A stretch of DNA of 32,180 nucleotides from contig DATLFM010000037.1 in NCBI GenBank assembly GCA_035541015.1, positions 1 through 32,180 of the forward strand, in the 5' to 3' direction. Positions 8,405-15,499 of this stretch are shown here, in pieces. Origin of the DNA: Candidatus Thermoplasmatota archaeon. GTDB taxonomy: Archaea; Thermoplasmatota; SW-10-69-26; JACQPN01; JAIVGT01. Each line of letters begins with the position of its first letter. Position 1 is the stretch's first letter. Position numbers and translations under genes: made by a program. The notes under the pieces are model-generated. The model was not told the origin of the DNA. It was given only the letters and a program-made list of their open reading frames with translations, and did not search any database.

Positions 8405-9572
8405 GCGGCTGCTGTCGGAGTCGGCCGAGGGCCGGCGGCTTTCGCGGGACGAGGCCGCGCGCCTCTGGCGCGAGGCCCCCCTTGCCGAGCTTGCAGCCGC
8501 CGCGCACGCCGCGCGCAACCGGAGGACGGACCCCCGAACGGTCACCTACGTGGTGGACCGCAACATCAACTACACGAACGTCTGCAACGTCTACTGCAGC
8601 TTCTGCGCGTTCTACCGCACGAAGAAGGACGAGGACGCCTACACGCTCTCGACCGAGCAGGTGCTCGCCAAGGTCGAGGAGCTTGTCGCCATCGGCGGCA
8701 CGCAGGTTCTGCTTCAGGGCGGCTTGAACGAGGACCTCCCGCTCGACCACATGAAGTCCCTCTTCCGCGCGGTCCGCGACCGCTTCCCGCAAGTCGACCT
8801 CCACAGCCTCACGGCCACGGAGATCGAGTTCTGGGCCCGCAAGCACGGCATGACCTTCGAGGCCGTCCTGCGCGAGCTTCGCGACGCGGGCTTGAAGAGC
8901 CTTCCCGGCGGGGGCATGGAGATCCTCGTCGACCGCGTTCGGAACAAGGTGAGCCCGCTCAAGACGGACGCGCAGACGTACCTTGCGATCCACCGGGCCG
9001 CGCACGAGCTTGGCATGACCTCGACGGCCACGATGATGTTCGGAACGGTGGAGACGATCGAGGAGCGCATCGAGCACCTGGACGCGGTGCGCGCGCTGCA
9101 GGACGCGTCGAGGCGCGCGGGCCGCCGCGGGTTCACGGCCTTCATTCCGTGGAGCTACCAGCACGACGAGCGCGTCCCGCTCCGCGTGCCGCCCACCACG
9201 GCGGACGACTACCTTCGGACGATGGCCGTCTCGCGGCTGTACCTCGACAACGTCGAGCATCTCCAGAGCGGATGGGTCACGGAAGGGCCCAAGATCGCGC
9301 AGGTCGCGTTGCGGTTCGGGGCGGACGACTGGGGCGGCGTGCTCATGGAGGAGAACGTGATCTCGGCCGCCGGCACGGTCTTCTCGATGACGCCGCGCGA
9401 CGCTTGCCGCCTCATCCGGGCGGCCGGGCACGCGCCCGCCCAGCGCGACACGTACTACTCGATCCTGCGGCGCTGGGAGCGCGAGGACCCGCCGGAGGTC
9501 CGCATCCGGGCGCCCGAGCACGGCACGCCCGTCATGCCGACGGCGGGGACGAACGCGAGCTTCCGCGTCTGA
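8391..9572 (+). CDS. mqnC: Cyclic dehypoxanthine futalosine synthase (radical SAM)
   Basis: MqnC closes the ring of dehypoxanthine futalosine to give the cyclic form that leads to menaquinone. The 393-residue protein carries the radical-SAM motif CNVYCSFC (Cys65, Cys69, Cys72) and the MqnC-specific blocks QVLLQGGLNEDLPLDHM, SLTATEIEF, SLPGGGMEILVDRVRNKVSP and FTAFIPWSYQHD. The GTG start at 8391 overlaps the end of mqnA. Two enzymes expected between MqnE and MqnC, a deaminase and the hydrolase MqnB, and the later enzyme MqnD are not in this window, so they must lie elsewhere. Together with the formate dehydrogenase, these genes indicate a respiring cell using menaquinone. Confidence 0.93.
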   Translation: MTSVERLLSESAEGRRLSRDEAARLWREAPLAELAAAAHAARNRRTDPRTVTYVVDRNINYTNVCNVYCSFCAFYRTKKDEDAYTLSTEQVLAKVEELVAIGGTQVLLQGGLNEDLPLDHMKSLFRAVRDRFPQVDLHSLTATEIEFWARKHGMTFEAVLRELRDAGLKSLPGGGMEILVDRVRNKVSPLKTDAQTYLAIHRAAHELGMTSTATMMFGTVETIEERIEHLDAVRALQDASRRAGRRGFTAFIPWSYQHDERVPLRVPPTTADDYLRTMAVSRLYLDNVEHLQSGWVTEGPKIAQVALRFGADDWGGVLMEENVISAAGTVFSMTPRDACRLIRAAGHAPAQRDTYYSILRRWEREDPPEVRIRAPEHGTPVMPTAGTNASFRV

Positions 9573-9701
9573 CCGTCGATTTGCCGGCCCCTACGAGACG
9601 ATCTTGCGCCCTCGTGCGGAAGGACTTTGCGGCGCTACTCGCGACGGCGCCCTTGCGCGCGTATTTCCGGGCATACGGTCCTCGCGGCGCGGGTGAGCAG
9701 G

Positions 9702-10133
9702 ATGGTCCAGACGCAGACGCCAAGCGAAGTGTATCGCGAGATCGAGCAGACCTTCGGCACGGTGCCCGAGTGGGTGCGGGAGATCCCGCCGAGCGGGATC
9801 GCGCCCTTCTGGGGGCTGTTCCGCGACTTCTACCTCGCCGAGACGAAGATTCCAAACAAGTACAAGGAGCTCATCGGCCTTGCCGTCTCCGGCGCCACGC
9901 GCTGCCGTTACTGCACGCTCTTCCACACGGAGGGCGCGCGGCTGCACGGGGCCACGGACGAGGAGATCGCGGAGGCCAACTTCATGTCGGGCGTTACGAT
10001 GTTCGGCAGCACGTTCCTGAACGGCCAGCAGACGGACTACGACCGCTTCCGGAAGGAGACCGAGCAGATCGTGAGCTTCGTCAAGAGGAACGCCGCCAAG
10101 CCGACGCAGCATGCCGCCCCCGCACGACGCTGA
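9702..10133 (+). CDS. AhpD-like / carboxymuconolactone decarboxylase family protein
   Basis: This 143-residue all-helical protein belongs to the CMD/AhpD family, whose members often act as thiol-based peroxidases or reductases. The core motif CRYCTLFHTEGARLHGATDEEI (CxxC followed by His) is present at about residues 67-88. It begins 129 bases after mqnC on the same strand and may be part of that transcription unit. The ATG at 9702 is selected, with an in-frame GTG at 9693 as an alternative. The longer frame from 9627 is Arg-rich and looks non-coding. The substrate is unknown; a role in protecting quinone synthesis or redox balance would only be a guess from the context. Confidence 0.85.
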   Translation: MVQTQTPSEVYREIEQTFGTVPEWVREIPPSGIAPFWGLFRDFYLAETKIPNKYKELIGLAVSGATRCRYCTLFHTEGARLHGATDEEIAEANFMSGVTMFGSTFLNGQQTDYDRFRKETEQIVSFVKRNAAKPTQHAAPARR

Positions 10134-10431
10134 GAACCGCGACCGGATCCTCGCGCGCCTGTGCGAAGACGGCATCCTCCGGCGCGAGGGGGCGCGCTTC
10201 CGGACGACCCGGCGCTGGCAGGCCGCCATGATGCGGTCGGCCGCGCGCCTGGTCGCCCGGGGCGAGCGCGACGGCGACCTTCGGTTTCCCGTGGCCGAGG
10301 CGCTGCTGGAGCTCTACGGCGACGCGCTGTCGGAATCCGACTTCGTGGACGCGGTCGTGGCGATGACGGTCGTGGAGAACGCCGAGCTTGCGCCCGCGCG
10401 CGACGCGCAGGCCCCGATCACGCCGACTTGA
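10111..10431 (+). CDS. Small protein of unknown function overlapping the AhpD-like gene
   Basis: A 106-residue soluble protein that I do not recognise. Its start overlaps the end of the AhpD-like gene by 23 bases, and codon third positions are GC-rich like the neighbours, so it is likely a real gene translated with it. The N-terminal third (NRDRILARLCEDGILRREGARFRTTRRWQ) looks like a small helix-turn-helix followed by a wing, as in short winged-helix proteins; the rest is predicted helical with many acidic residues (ALSESDFVDAVVAMTVVENAE). No Cys pairs, signal peptide or TM helix are seen apart from one Cys. A DNA-binding or adaptor role is possible but unproven. Confidence 0.65.
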   Translation: MPPPHDAENRDRILARLCEDGILRREGARFRTTRRWQAAMMRSAARLVARGERDGDLRFPVAEALLELYGDALSESDFVDAVVAMTVVENAELAPARDAQAPITPT

Positions 10432-10434
10432 CGT

Positions 10435-10833
10435 CTAGTGGCCGCGTCCCTCGACGTGGATGTGCTCGGGCTTCGCGAGGTACTCCGGCCGAAGCGGCCA
10501 GATGCGGAGCACCCGATGGAGGTTGAGGACGACCTCCTTCAGGCGGATGATCTTCGTCTTGTCCTTCTCCTCGCTGATGATGCCGCGCATCGTGATGTAC
10601 TTCTCGACGATGCCGGACGAGACGGCGGCCTCCTCCCAACCGCGCAGGTTCTGCGCGGAGCCCTCCGTCACGTCGCTCAGGACGAGCCAGTTTTCGTCGA
10701 ACTCGATGAGCTTGCCCTTGTACGAGCGGTCGTCCTGCATGACGACGATGAGCTCCGCGCCGACGAGCGGCCGCAGGCGCTTCTCGAGGACCTCCTTCAT
10801 TGGAATCGGCCGTCCATCCCGCGCCATGCTCAT
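10435..10833 (-). CDS. Sm-like (LSm) domain protein with C-terminal extension
   Basis: A 132-residue protein with an Sm-like fold: RPLVGAELIVVMQDDRSYKGKLIEFDENWLVLSDV covers the Sm1 motif with its typical G...V...D.R.Y.G.L..FD..W.L pattern, and IITMRG-like sequence (KYITMRGIISEE) resembles Sm2. Archaeal Sm proteins form rings that bind U-rich RNA. This one is longer than the canonical protein of about 75 residues, with roughly 40 extra residues ending in HIHVEGRGH. Three in-frame ATGs exist, at 10833, 10827 and 10800. A TATA-like cgtttatgag overlaps the first, so the start at 10800 (MKEVLEKRL) is quite possible. It is convergent with the small gene at 10111, with 3 bases between their stops. 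Confidence 0.78.
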   Translation of the reverse strand: MSMARDGRPIPMKEVLEKRLRPLVGAELIVVMQDDRSYKGKLIEFDENWLVLSDVTEGSAQNLRGWEEAAVSSGIVEKYITMRGIISEEKDKTKIIRLKEVVLNLHRVLRIWPLRPEYLAKPEHIHVEGRGH

Positions 10834-10851
10834 AAACGATTCTGCCCGGCG

Positions 10852-11634
10852 TCAAGCGTCGGGGTGAAGGATGCGCCCCATCTCCTCGGCGCCTTCCACC
10901 ACGCGAGGGCCCGGGCGCCCGTAGACGCCCTCGTCGAGGAGGTGGATGCGGCCGGCCTTCACGGCCGGAAGCTCCGTCCAGCCCGCGCGCCCCGCGACGC
11001 GGTCCACGCTCTGCTTTCGCTGCAGCGTGCCGCACCAGCAGACGAACACGTGGTCGAAGCGGCGGGCGAAGACGTCCTTTGGGTCCACGGGCATGGACGC
11101 GCCGGGCGCGTCGGCAAAGACGTGGCGGCCGCCGGCGGCCGCGGCCAGGTCGTTCACCCACGTGTCGCGGGTGGGCACGATGGGGCCCATGCGTGGGCCC
11201 GGCGGCCACCATTCGAAGTAGAACGGCACGACGGGACGCCCCCGCGTGCGAGCCGCGACGACGGAGAGGCGCGACTGCATGGACTCGACGATCTCGCGCG
11301 CCTCGCGCGTCCGCCCGGTGCGCTCGCCCACGAGGCGGATCTCGTCGAGGATGGCCTGCCAGCCCCTCGCGTCCAGGACGAGCACGGGCAGCCGGCGTGC
11401 CCGGAGGCTCTCCACGACGCGCTCCATGCCGGGCACCGACAGGGAGGCCAGCACGAGGTCGGGCGCGTGGGATTCGACCTTCGCCGCGTCGATCTGCAGG
11501 TCCTTCCCGACGCGGGGCAAGTGCTGGACCTCCTTCGGGAAGTCGCTGTCGTCGTCGAGCGCCACGAGCTCGTCGGAGAGCCCAAGCGCGCAGGCGATCT
11601 CGGTGTTCGACGGGCAGACGGAGACGATCCGCAC
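10852..11634 (-). CDS. BtuF-like substrate-binding protein without signal peptide
   Basis: A 260-residue protein of the helical-backbone periplasmic binding family (COG0614; BtuF/FhuD type) that in transporters binds corrinoids, haem or iron chelates. It begins MRIVSVCPSNTEIACALGL, the typical first strand of the mature domain. The LPRVGKDLQIDAAKVESHAPDLVLASL block, the long connecting helix (AREIVESMQSRLSVVAARTRGR) and the second-lobe WWPPGP...TWVNDLAAAAGG segment follow. There is no signal peptide or lipobox and no permease gene nearby, so it is predicted to be cytosolic. Related signal-less BtuF-like proteins are known but poorly understood. The start at 11634 is supported by a TATA box 22-30 bases upstream. 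A link to the ECF system 5 kb away is possible but speculative. Confidence 0.8.
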   Translation of the reverse strand: MRIVSVCPSNTEIACALGLSDELVALDDDSDFPKEVQHLPRVGKDLQIDAAKVESHAPDLVLASLSVPGMERVVESLRARRLPVLVLDARGWQAILDEIRLVGERTGRTREAREIVESMQSRLSVVAARTRGRPVVPFYFEWWPPGPRMGPIVPTRDTWVNDLAAAAGGRHVFADAPGASMPVDPKDVFARRFDHVFVCWCGTLQRKQSVDRVAGRAGWTELPAVKAGRIHLLDEGVYGRPGPRVVEGAEEMGRILHPDA

Positions 11635-11655
11635 GACAAAACAGCGTCGCCGGGA

Positions 11656-11664
11656 GTATATAGG
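11656..11664. promoter_or_regulatory. Central TATA box, probably serving both divergent genes
   Basis: The nearly palindromic agtatatag reads as a TATA box on both strands. It lies 21-29 bases before the GTG of the dehydrogenase at 11685 and 22-30 bases before the start of the binding protein at 11634. No other candidate exists in the 50-base gap. Confidence 0.6.
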
Positions 11665-11684
11665 CGTGCCGCGATTTCGGGCAC

Positions 11685-12671
11685 GTGACGAGCTTCGAGG
11701 ACGTGCTCCTGACGCGCGTTCCGGCGAGCGAGGAGTCGATCGCGCGCGGCTTCTTGCCGGGCGCGCGCGTGCTTCGCGAGGGTCTTTCCGAGGCGACCTC
11801 CGACGTCCATTCCGACGTGCGCGTGCTGGCGGTCTCGGCCATGGACCGCGTCGAGCCGTCGGCGCTTGCGCGCATGCCCGCGCTCGTCGGCGTCGTGACG
11901 CGCTCCGACGGCTACGACCACCTGCCAGACGCCTGGCTCGTCTCCCGCGGCCTGCCGGGGCTCTCGCTCCACGGGTACGCGACGGACTCCGTGGCCCACC
12001 ACGCCGTCTCGATGATCCTCGCCCTCCTCCACCGCATGCCCGAGGGCGCGCTCCGAACGCGCGAGGGCTCCTGGAAACGAGAGGATCTTGCCGGACGCTC
12101 GCTGCTCGACGTCACCGTTGGCGTGCTCGGCGTCGGCCGCATCGGCTCGCGAGTCGCGCGCCACGTGCTTGCGCTTGGCGGGCGTGTCCTCGGGCACGAC
12201 CTCCGGCGCGACCCGACGCTCTCCGACGCTCCCGGCTTCCGGTGGGCGGGCTCCCTCGACGAGCTTCTGGCGGGAAGCGACGTCCTCACCGTCCACGTTC
12301 CGCTGACCGCGACGACCCGCGGGATGCTGGGCGCCCGCGAGCTTTCGAAGCTTCCTCCCGGAGCCGCGCTCGTGAACACGGCGCGAGGCGCGCTTCTCGA
12401 CGCGCCCGCAGTCGAAGCGGCGCTGCGCGGCGGCCGGCTGTCCGGCTTTGCCGCCGACGTGCTCTCCGGCGAGCCCGATCCGCCCGACCTTCGCCGCTTC
12501 GCGGACCTCCCAAACGTCCTCCTGACGCCGCACCTTGCCGCCTACGACGCGCGCACGATCGCCGCGCGCTACGAGCACACGGCCGCCGCGTGCCGCGCGC
12601 TCCTTGGAAACGACGTCGCGACCGTCGCGCGCCTTGCCGTCTGCGGCGCGCGGCCGAGGGCGGTCGCGTGA
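11685..12671 (+). CDS. D-isomer-specific 2-hydroxyacid dehydrogenase
   Basis: This 328-residue enzyme should interconvert a 2-oxoacid and a D-2-hydroxyacid using NAD(H). The Rossmann motif GVLGVGRIGSRVARH lies in the middle. The catalytic residues are in place: Arg in VNTARGALLD, Glu in SGEPDPP, and His in LTPHLAAYD. The segment TRSDGYDHL resembles the substrate loop of D-lactate dehydrogenase (LdhA) rather than phosphoglycerate dehydrogenase, and there is no ACT domain. The natural substrate cannot be told. The GTG at 11685 is chosen from the TATA spacing. Its stop overlaps the start of the zinc-ribbon gene (GTGA). Confidence 0.87.
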   Translation: MTSFEDVLLTRVPASEESIARGFLPGARVLREGLSEATSDVHSDVRVLAVSAMDRVEPSALARMPALVGVVTRSDGYDHLPDAWLVSRGLPGLSLHGYATDSVAHHAVSMILALLHRMPEGALRTREGSWKREDLAGRSLLDVTVGVLGVGRIGSRVARHVLALGGRVLGHDLRRDPTLSDAPGFRWAGSLDELLAGSDVLTVHVPLTATTRGMLGARELSKLPPGAALVNTARGALLDAPAVEAALRGGRLSGFAADVLSGEPDPPDLRRFADLPNVLLTPHLAAYDARTIAARYEHTAAACRALLGNDVATVARLAVCGARPRAVA

Positions 12672-12781
12672 ACGTCTCGGAGTTCGCCTGCGACCTCTGC
12701 GGCGCGCCGGGCATGGTCGAGTGGCACTGCGAGCTCCTCTGCCGGCGGTGCGGCTACCGGCGAGACTGCTCGGACCCGTGA
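12668..12781 (+). CDS. Very small zinc-ribbon protein (37 residues)
   Basis: A short frame starts with GTG at 12668, overlaps the stop of the dehydrogenase by four bases and encodes 37 residues. It has two Cys pairs typical of a zinc ribbon: CDLC at residues 8-11 and CRRC near residues 26-29, with two further Cys (CEL and DCS) that could also bind metal. The coupled start, perfect zinc-finger spacing and termination exactly one base before the convergent gene support a real protein. Such mini zinc ribbons are common in archaea and may bind DNA, RNA or proteins; no function can be assigned. Confidence 0.6.
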   Translation: MNVSEFACDLCGAPGMVEWHCELLCRRCGYRRDCSDP

Positions 12782-14152
12782 TCAGGCGCGTGCCGCCTCG
12801 GACGTCCCGCCGGGCCGTCCGCCTTCCAGAAGAGCCGCCGCGACGGCGTCGAGGGCCTCGGGCGCGATCGCGCCACCGCGGAGAAGCCCGAGGGCCGCAA
12901 GCTTGTCGAGGTGGAACTTGGCCGAGCTCTTGGGGACCCCAAGCGCGCGCGACGTGCCGGCAAGCCCAGCGCCGGGGTGGCGCAGAAGGTGCGCCAGAAC
13001 CTCGCGCGAGCGCGGATGGGCAAGCGCGACGGCCACGCGCTTCTGCTCGCGCCCGAAGGAGCCGCCGTTCCGGTAGTAGCGCAAGCGGGGTCCGATGCGG
13101 ACGGCCTCGAGGTAGTGGCCTTCGGAGAGAAGCCGCAGGTGGTGCGCGGCGGCGCGGTGGTCCATCGCCATCGCGCGGGCGACCGCGCCGGTCGTCGTGC
13201 CGGGATTCGCGAGGACGAAGTCGTGCACGGCGCGACGGGTCGGCTGCGAGAGGAGGTCGCACGATCGCAACCGGCGGTAGAGCGCCCACAGGGGCACGAA
13301 GGCGAGCACGGCGCCGGCCAGAAGGAGCCACCACGCCAGAGGAGCCGAAGCGGAGAGCGGCGCGCTCGCCGCCGCGCGCACGCCCGCCGGCTCGCCCGAC
13401 GAGGCAGCGGCGCCGCCGGGCGCGGATTGGGCGGGCACGGAAGCGGGCGCGATCGCGGCGCGGTCGACCTCCCGCAGGGACGCAAGCCTGTCGTCGGCGG
13501 GCTCCGCCGATCCGCCCGCGGCCGACGGAGGCGAGGGCGGCGGCGCCCGCGACGAGTCGCGGCAGACGCGCGCGGGCGGATCGCTCGCGTGGAGGCCCCA
13601 GCCGGCCGGAAGCGGCGGATTCGGGGCCCCTTCGGGCACGCGTTCCGGCGGCCCCACGAGGTTCCGGTTGCGCACGGTGTCGCATTCGAAGCCTTCGGCC
13701 ACGACGCCAAAAAGGATCGCGGCCGCCTTCGCGACCTCCGGAACCCGCCCGGGGTCGACGTAATGCGGGCTGCAGGGCGAGAGGGGCGAGTAGTGGTGAA
13801 CGAGATTGCACTTCGGGTTTGGCGAGGGAGAGTGCGCGTACAGCGGATTGCAAGGGCCCGGCGAATTGACGTGCGAAAGGCCGCACCCCTCGCTTGGGCC
13901 CGGCAGCGCGCCGACCGGCGGAAGGAGATCACTTGGCGACGGGGAAGCCAACGGCGTCGGCGGCTCCTCGGCGGCTGGCGCCAGCGGAACCGAAGGAGCC
14001 GGAGGCGCTTGGGCCGACGTTGCCTTCGAGGGAAGCGCGGACTTGCCCGGCGCGCCCAGGGGAAGGTGCACCGAGTCGGCCGCCGCCGTCGCCGAAATCA
14101 CGACGACGAGGGCCAACGCGACCGCAAGCGTCCTCAAGGCCAACTCTCCCAC
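12782..14152 (-). CDS. Membrane-anchored two-winged-helix regulator with outer Cys/His repeat
   Basis: A 456-residue paralogue of the regulator at 4958-6334. Residues 1-25 are a signal peptide. The outer part is Pro/Ala-rich and includes four short Cys/His units at residues 90-135 (starting CGLSHV, CNPLYAH, CNLVHH and CSPHYV). A TM helix spans about 272-296 (WWLLLAGAVLAFVPLWALYRRL). Inside are two winged-helix domains: the first with HRAAAHHLRLLSEGHYLEAV and wing RIGPRLRYYR, the second with PKSSAKFHLDKLAALGLLRG. The C-terminal half aligns by eye with the other regulator from the LYR.L segment onward. I infer a one-component sensor in which the Cys/His repeat may sense a metal or redox change. 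The GTG start at 14152 lies 19-28 bases after a TATA box. Confidence 0.82.
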   Translation of the reverse strand: MGELALRTLAVALALVVVISATAAADSVHLPLGAPGKSALPSKATSAQAPPAPSVPLAPAAEEPPTPLASPSPSDLLPPVGALPGPSEGCGLSHVNSPGPCNPLYAHSPSPNPKCNLVHHYSPLSPCSPHYVDPGRVPEVAKAAAILFGVVAEGFECDTVRNRNLVGPPERVPEGAPNPPLPAGWGLHASDPPARVCRDSSRAPPPSPPSAAGGSAEPADDRLASLREVDRAAIAPASVPAQSAPGGAAASSGEPAGVRAAASAPLSASAPLAWWLLLAGAVLAFVPLWALYRRLRSCDLLSQPTRRAVHDFVLANPGTTTGAVARAMAMDHRAAAHHLRLLSEGHYLEAVRIGPRLRYYRNGGSFGREQKRVAVALAHPRSREVLAHLLRHPGAGLAGTSRALGVPKSSAKFHLDKLAALGLLRGGAIAPEALDAVAAALLEGGRPGGTSEAARA

Positions 14153-14170
14153 CCCCGCTCGGAGTGCGCC

Positions 14171-14180
14171 ATCTTAAATC
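14171..14180 (-). promoter_or_regulatory. TATA box for the membrane-anchored regulator
   Basis: On the minus strand this reads gatttaagat, 19-28 bases before the GTG at 14152, so the mRNA would be leaderless. Confidence 0.6.
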
Positions 14181-14247
14181 TTGTGGGCGTCGACGGCCCG
14201 GCGTGCGAGAAAGTTGGAACGAATCTTGCGCGGCCCCCCGAAAATTA

Positions 14248-14263
14248 CTGCGCAATTGCGCAG
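14248..14263. promoter_or_regulatory. Perfect 16-base palindrome, operator or terminator
   Basis: CTGCGCAATTGCGCAG equals its own reverse complement. On the minus strand it lies 3 bases after the lhgO stop and is followed by taatttt, so it could end the ilvA-lhgO transcript. It is also about 70 bases upstream of the regulator TATA box and could be a protein-binding site. Confidence 0.5.
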
Positions 14264-14266
14264 GAA

Positions 14267-15499
14267 TCAGGCGGCGCGCGCAGGAAGCCCCGCAAGCTCG
14301 GCGGCGCGGGCGGCCACGTGCTCCCCAAACGGGAGCGAGGTCGTAAGCCCCGGGGACACGGCGTTCAGGACGTGGATCGACAGGCCACGCTCTTCGATCA
14401 ACAAGTCGTCCTCGAGCCGTCCGGAACGGTGCACGAGCTGCGCGCGGATGCCCGCGAAGGCCCGCACGCAATCGTCTTCGCGAAGCGAAGCCACAAGGCG
14501 CCGCGCCTCGGCCAGGAACGCCCGCTTCGACAGGCTCTTTCGCAGCTCCGCGCGCGCCACGGCGCGGAAGCGCGAGTCGAGGAAGAGACGCAGGAAGCCG
14601 GGGTTCGCAAGCGTCCGGACGGCCTGCAGCGGGCGGATCGAGCGCATGCGGTACGACTCGCGTCCGAAGGCGAGCACGGCGTTTGGGCCGACGATCACGC
14701 GCCCGTCGAAGCGCCGCGTGAAATGCACGCCCAAAAAGGGGAAGTCGAGGTCCGGTACGTGGTAGAGCATGCTGCGGCAGAGGAACCGCCGCGGCGGCCG
14801 AAGCTCCCAATACTCGCCGCGGAAGGGCACGATCGCGTGCTCGCGGCTTGCGCCCAGCTCCCGCGCGAGCGCGTCGGCGTGTAGGCCCGCGCAATTCACG
14901 ACCACGCGCGCCCGCACGGCCTCGCGCGGCAGCGAGACGACGTGGCCGCCTCGGTCCTCGGAAAGCGCCACGACGGGCGCGCCCGTTCGGATCGTGCCGC
15001 CGGCGCGCCGCGCGTCCTCGGCAAGCGCGTGCACGTACCCGACGGCGTCCACGCTTGCGCCCTGCGGCGAGTGGAGCGCCGCCACGCCGGCCGCGTGGGG
15101 TTCGCGGTGCCGAAGCTCGACTGCGTCGAGGAGGCGCAATCCTTCGACGCCGTTGGCCCGCCCGCGCGCGAGGAGGACGTCGAGCGTCCGGCGCTCGGCG
15201 TCGTCGAGCGCGACGACGAGCGTGCCCACCGGCGCAAGCGCCACGCCGCGCGCGGCGCAGTACGCGCGCATGCGGCGGTTGCCTTCGGCGGCGAAGCGGG
15301 CCTTGAGCGTGCCGGGCTTCTGGTTGTAGCCGCTGTGGACGACGCCGCTGTTGCGGCCCGACGTGTGGCGCGCAAGGCCGGTTTCCTTCTCGAGGAGCAC
15401 GAACCGGCCCCGGAAGCCCTCGCACAGGTGCTTGAGGACGCTTGCGCCGACGGCTCCGCCGCCGACGATCGCCACGTCGTAGCCGTCGCCCGCGGTCAT
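14267..15499 (-). CDS. lhgO: L-2-hydroxyglutarate oxidase/dehydrogenase family FAD enzyme
   Basis: A 410-residue FAD enzyme of the DAO family that matches LhgO, which oxidises L-2-hydroxyglutarate to 2-oxoglutarate. The N-terminal dinucleotide-binding motif is DVAIVGGGAVGASVLKHL; the RHTSGRNSGVVHSGYNQKPGTLKA segment is characteristic of LhgO and its close relatives. PFRGEYWELRP, VHFTRRFDGRVIVGPNAVLAF and the C-terminal FAD-contact segment (IHVLNAVSPGLTTSLPFGEHV) also fit. Its ATG overlaps the stop of ilvA (ATGA), so the two are one operon. Together they deal with 2-oxoacid chemistry, but no shared pathway is obvious. A related 2-hydroxyacid oxidase activity cannot be excluded. Confidence 0.88.
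   Translation of the reverse strand: MTAGDGYDVAIVGGGAVGASVLKHLCEGFRGRFVLLEKETGLARHTSGRNSGVVHSGYNQKPGTLKARFAAEGNRRMRAYCAARGVALAPVGTLVVALDDAERRTLDVLLARGRANGVEGLRLLDAVELRHREPHAAGVAALHSPQGASVDAVGYVHALAEDARRAGGTIRTGAPVVALSEDRGGHVVSLPREAVRARVVVNCAGLHADALARELGASREHAIVPFRGEYWELRPPRRFLCRSMLYHVPDLDFPFLGVHFTRRFDGRVIVGPNAVLAFGRESYRMRSIRPLQAVRTLANPGFLRLFLDSRFRAVARAELRKSLSKRAFLAEARRLVASLREDDCVRAFAGIRAQLVHRSGRLEDDLLIEERGLSIHVLNAVSPGLTTSLPFGEHVAARAAELAGLPARAA

Noticed and set aside
11154-13886. Minus-strand open frame of 910 codons
   Set aside because: It crosses the binding-protein gene, the dehydrogenase and the regulator in other frames and has no recognisable domain.
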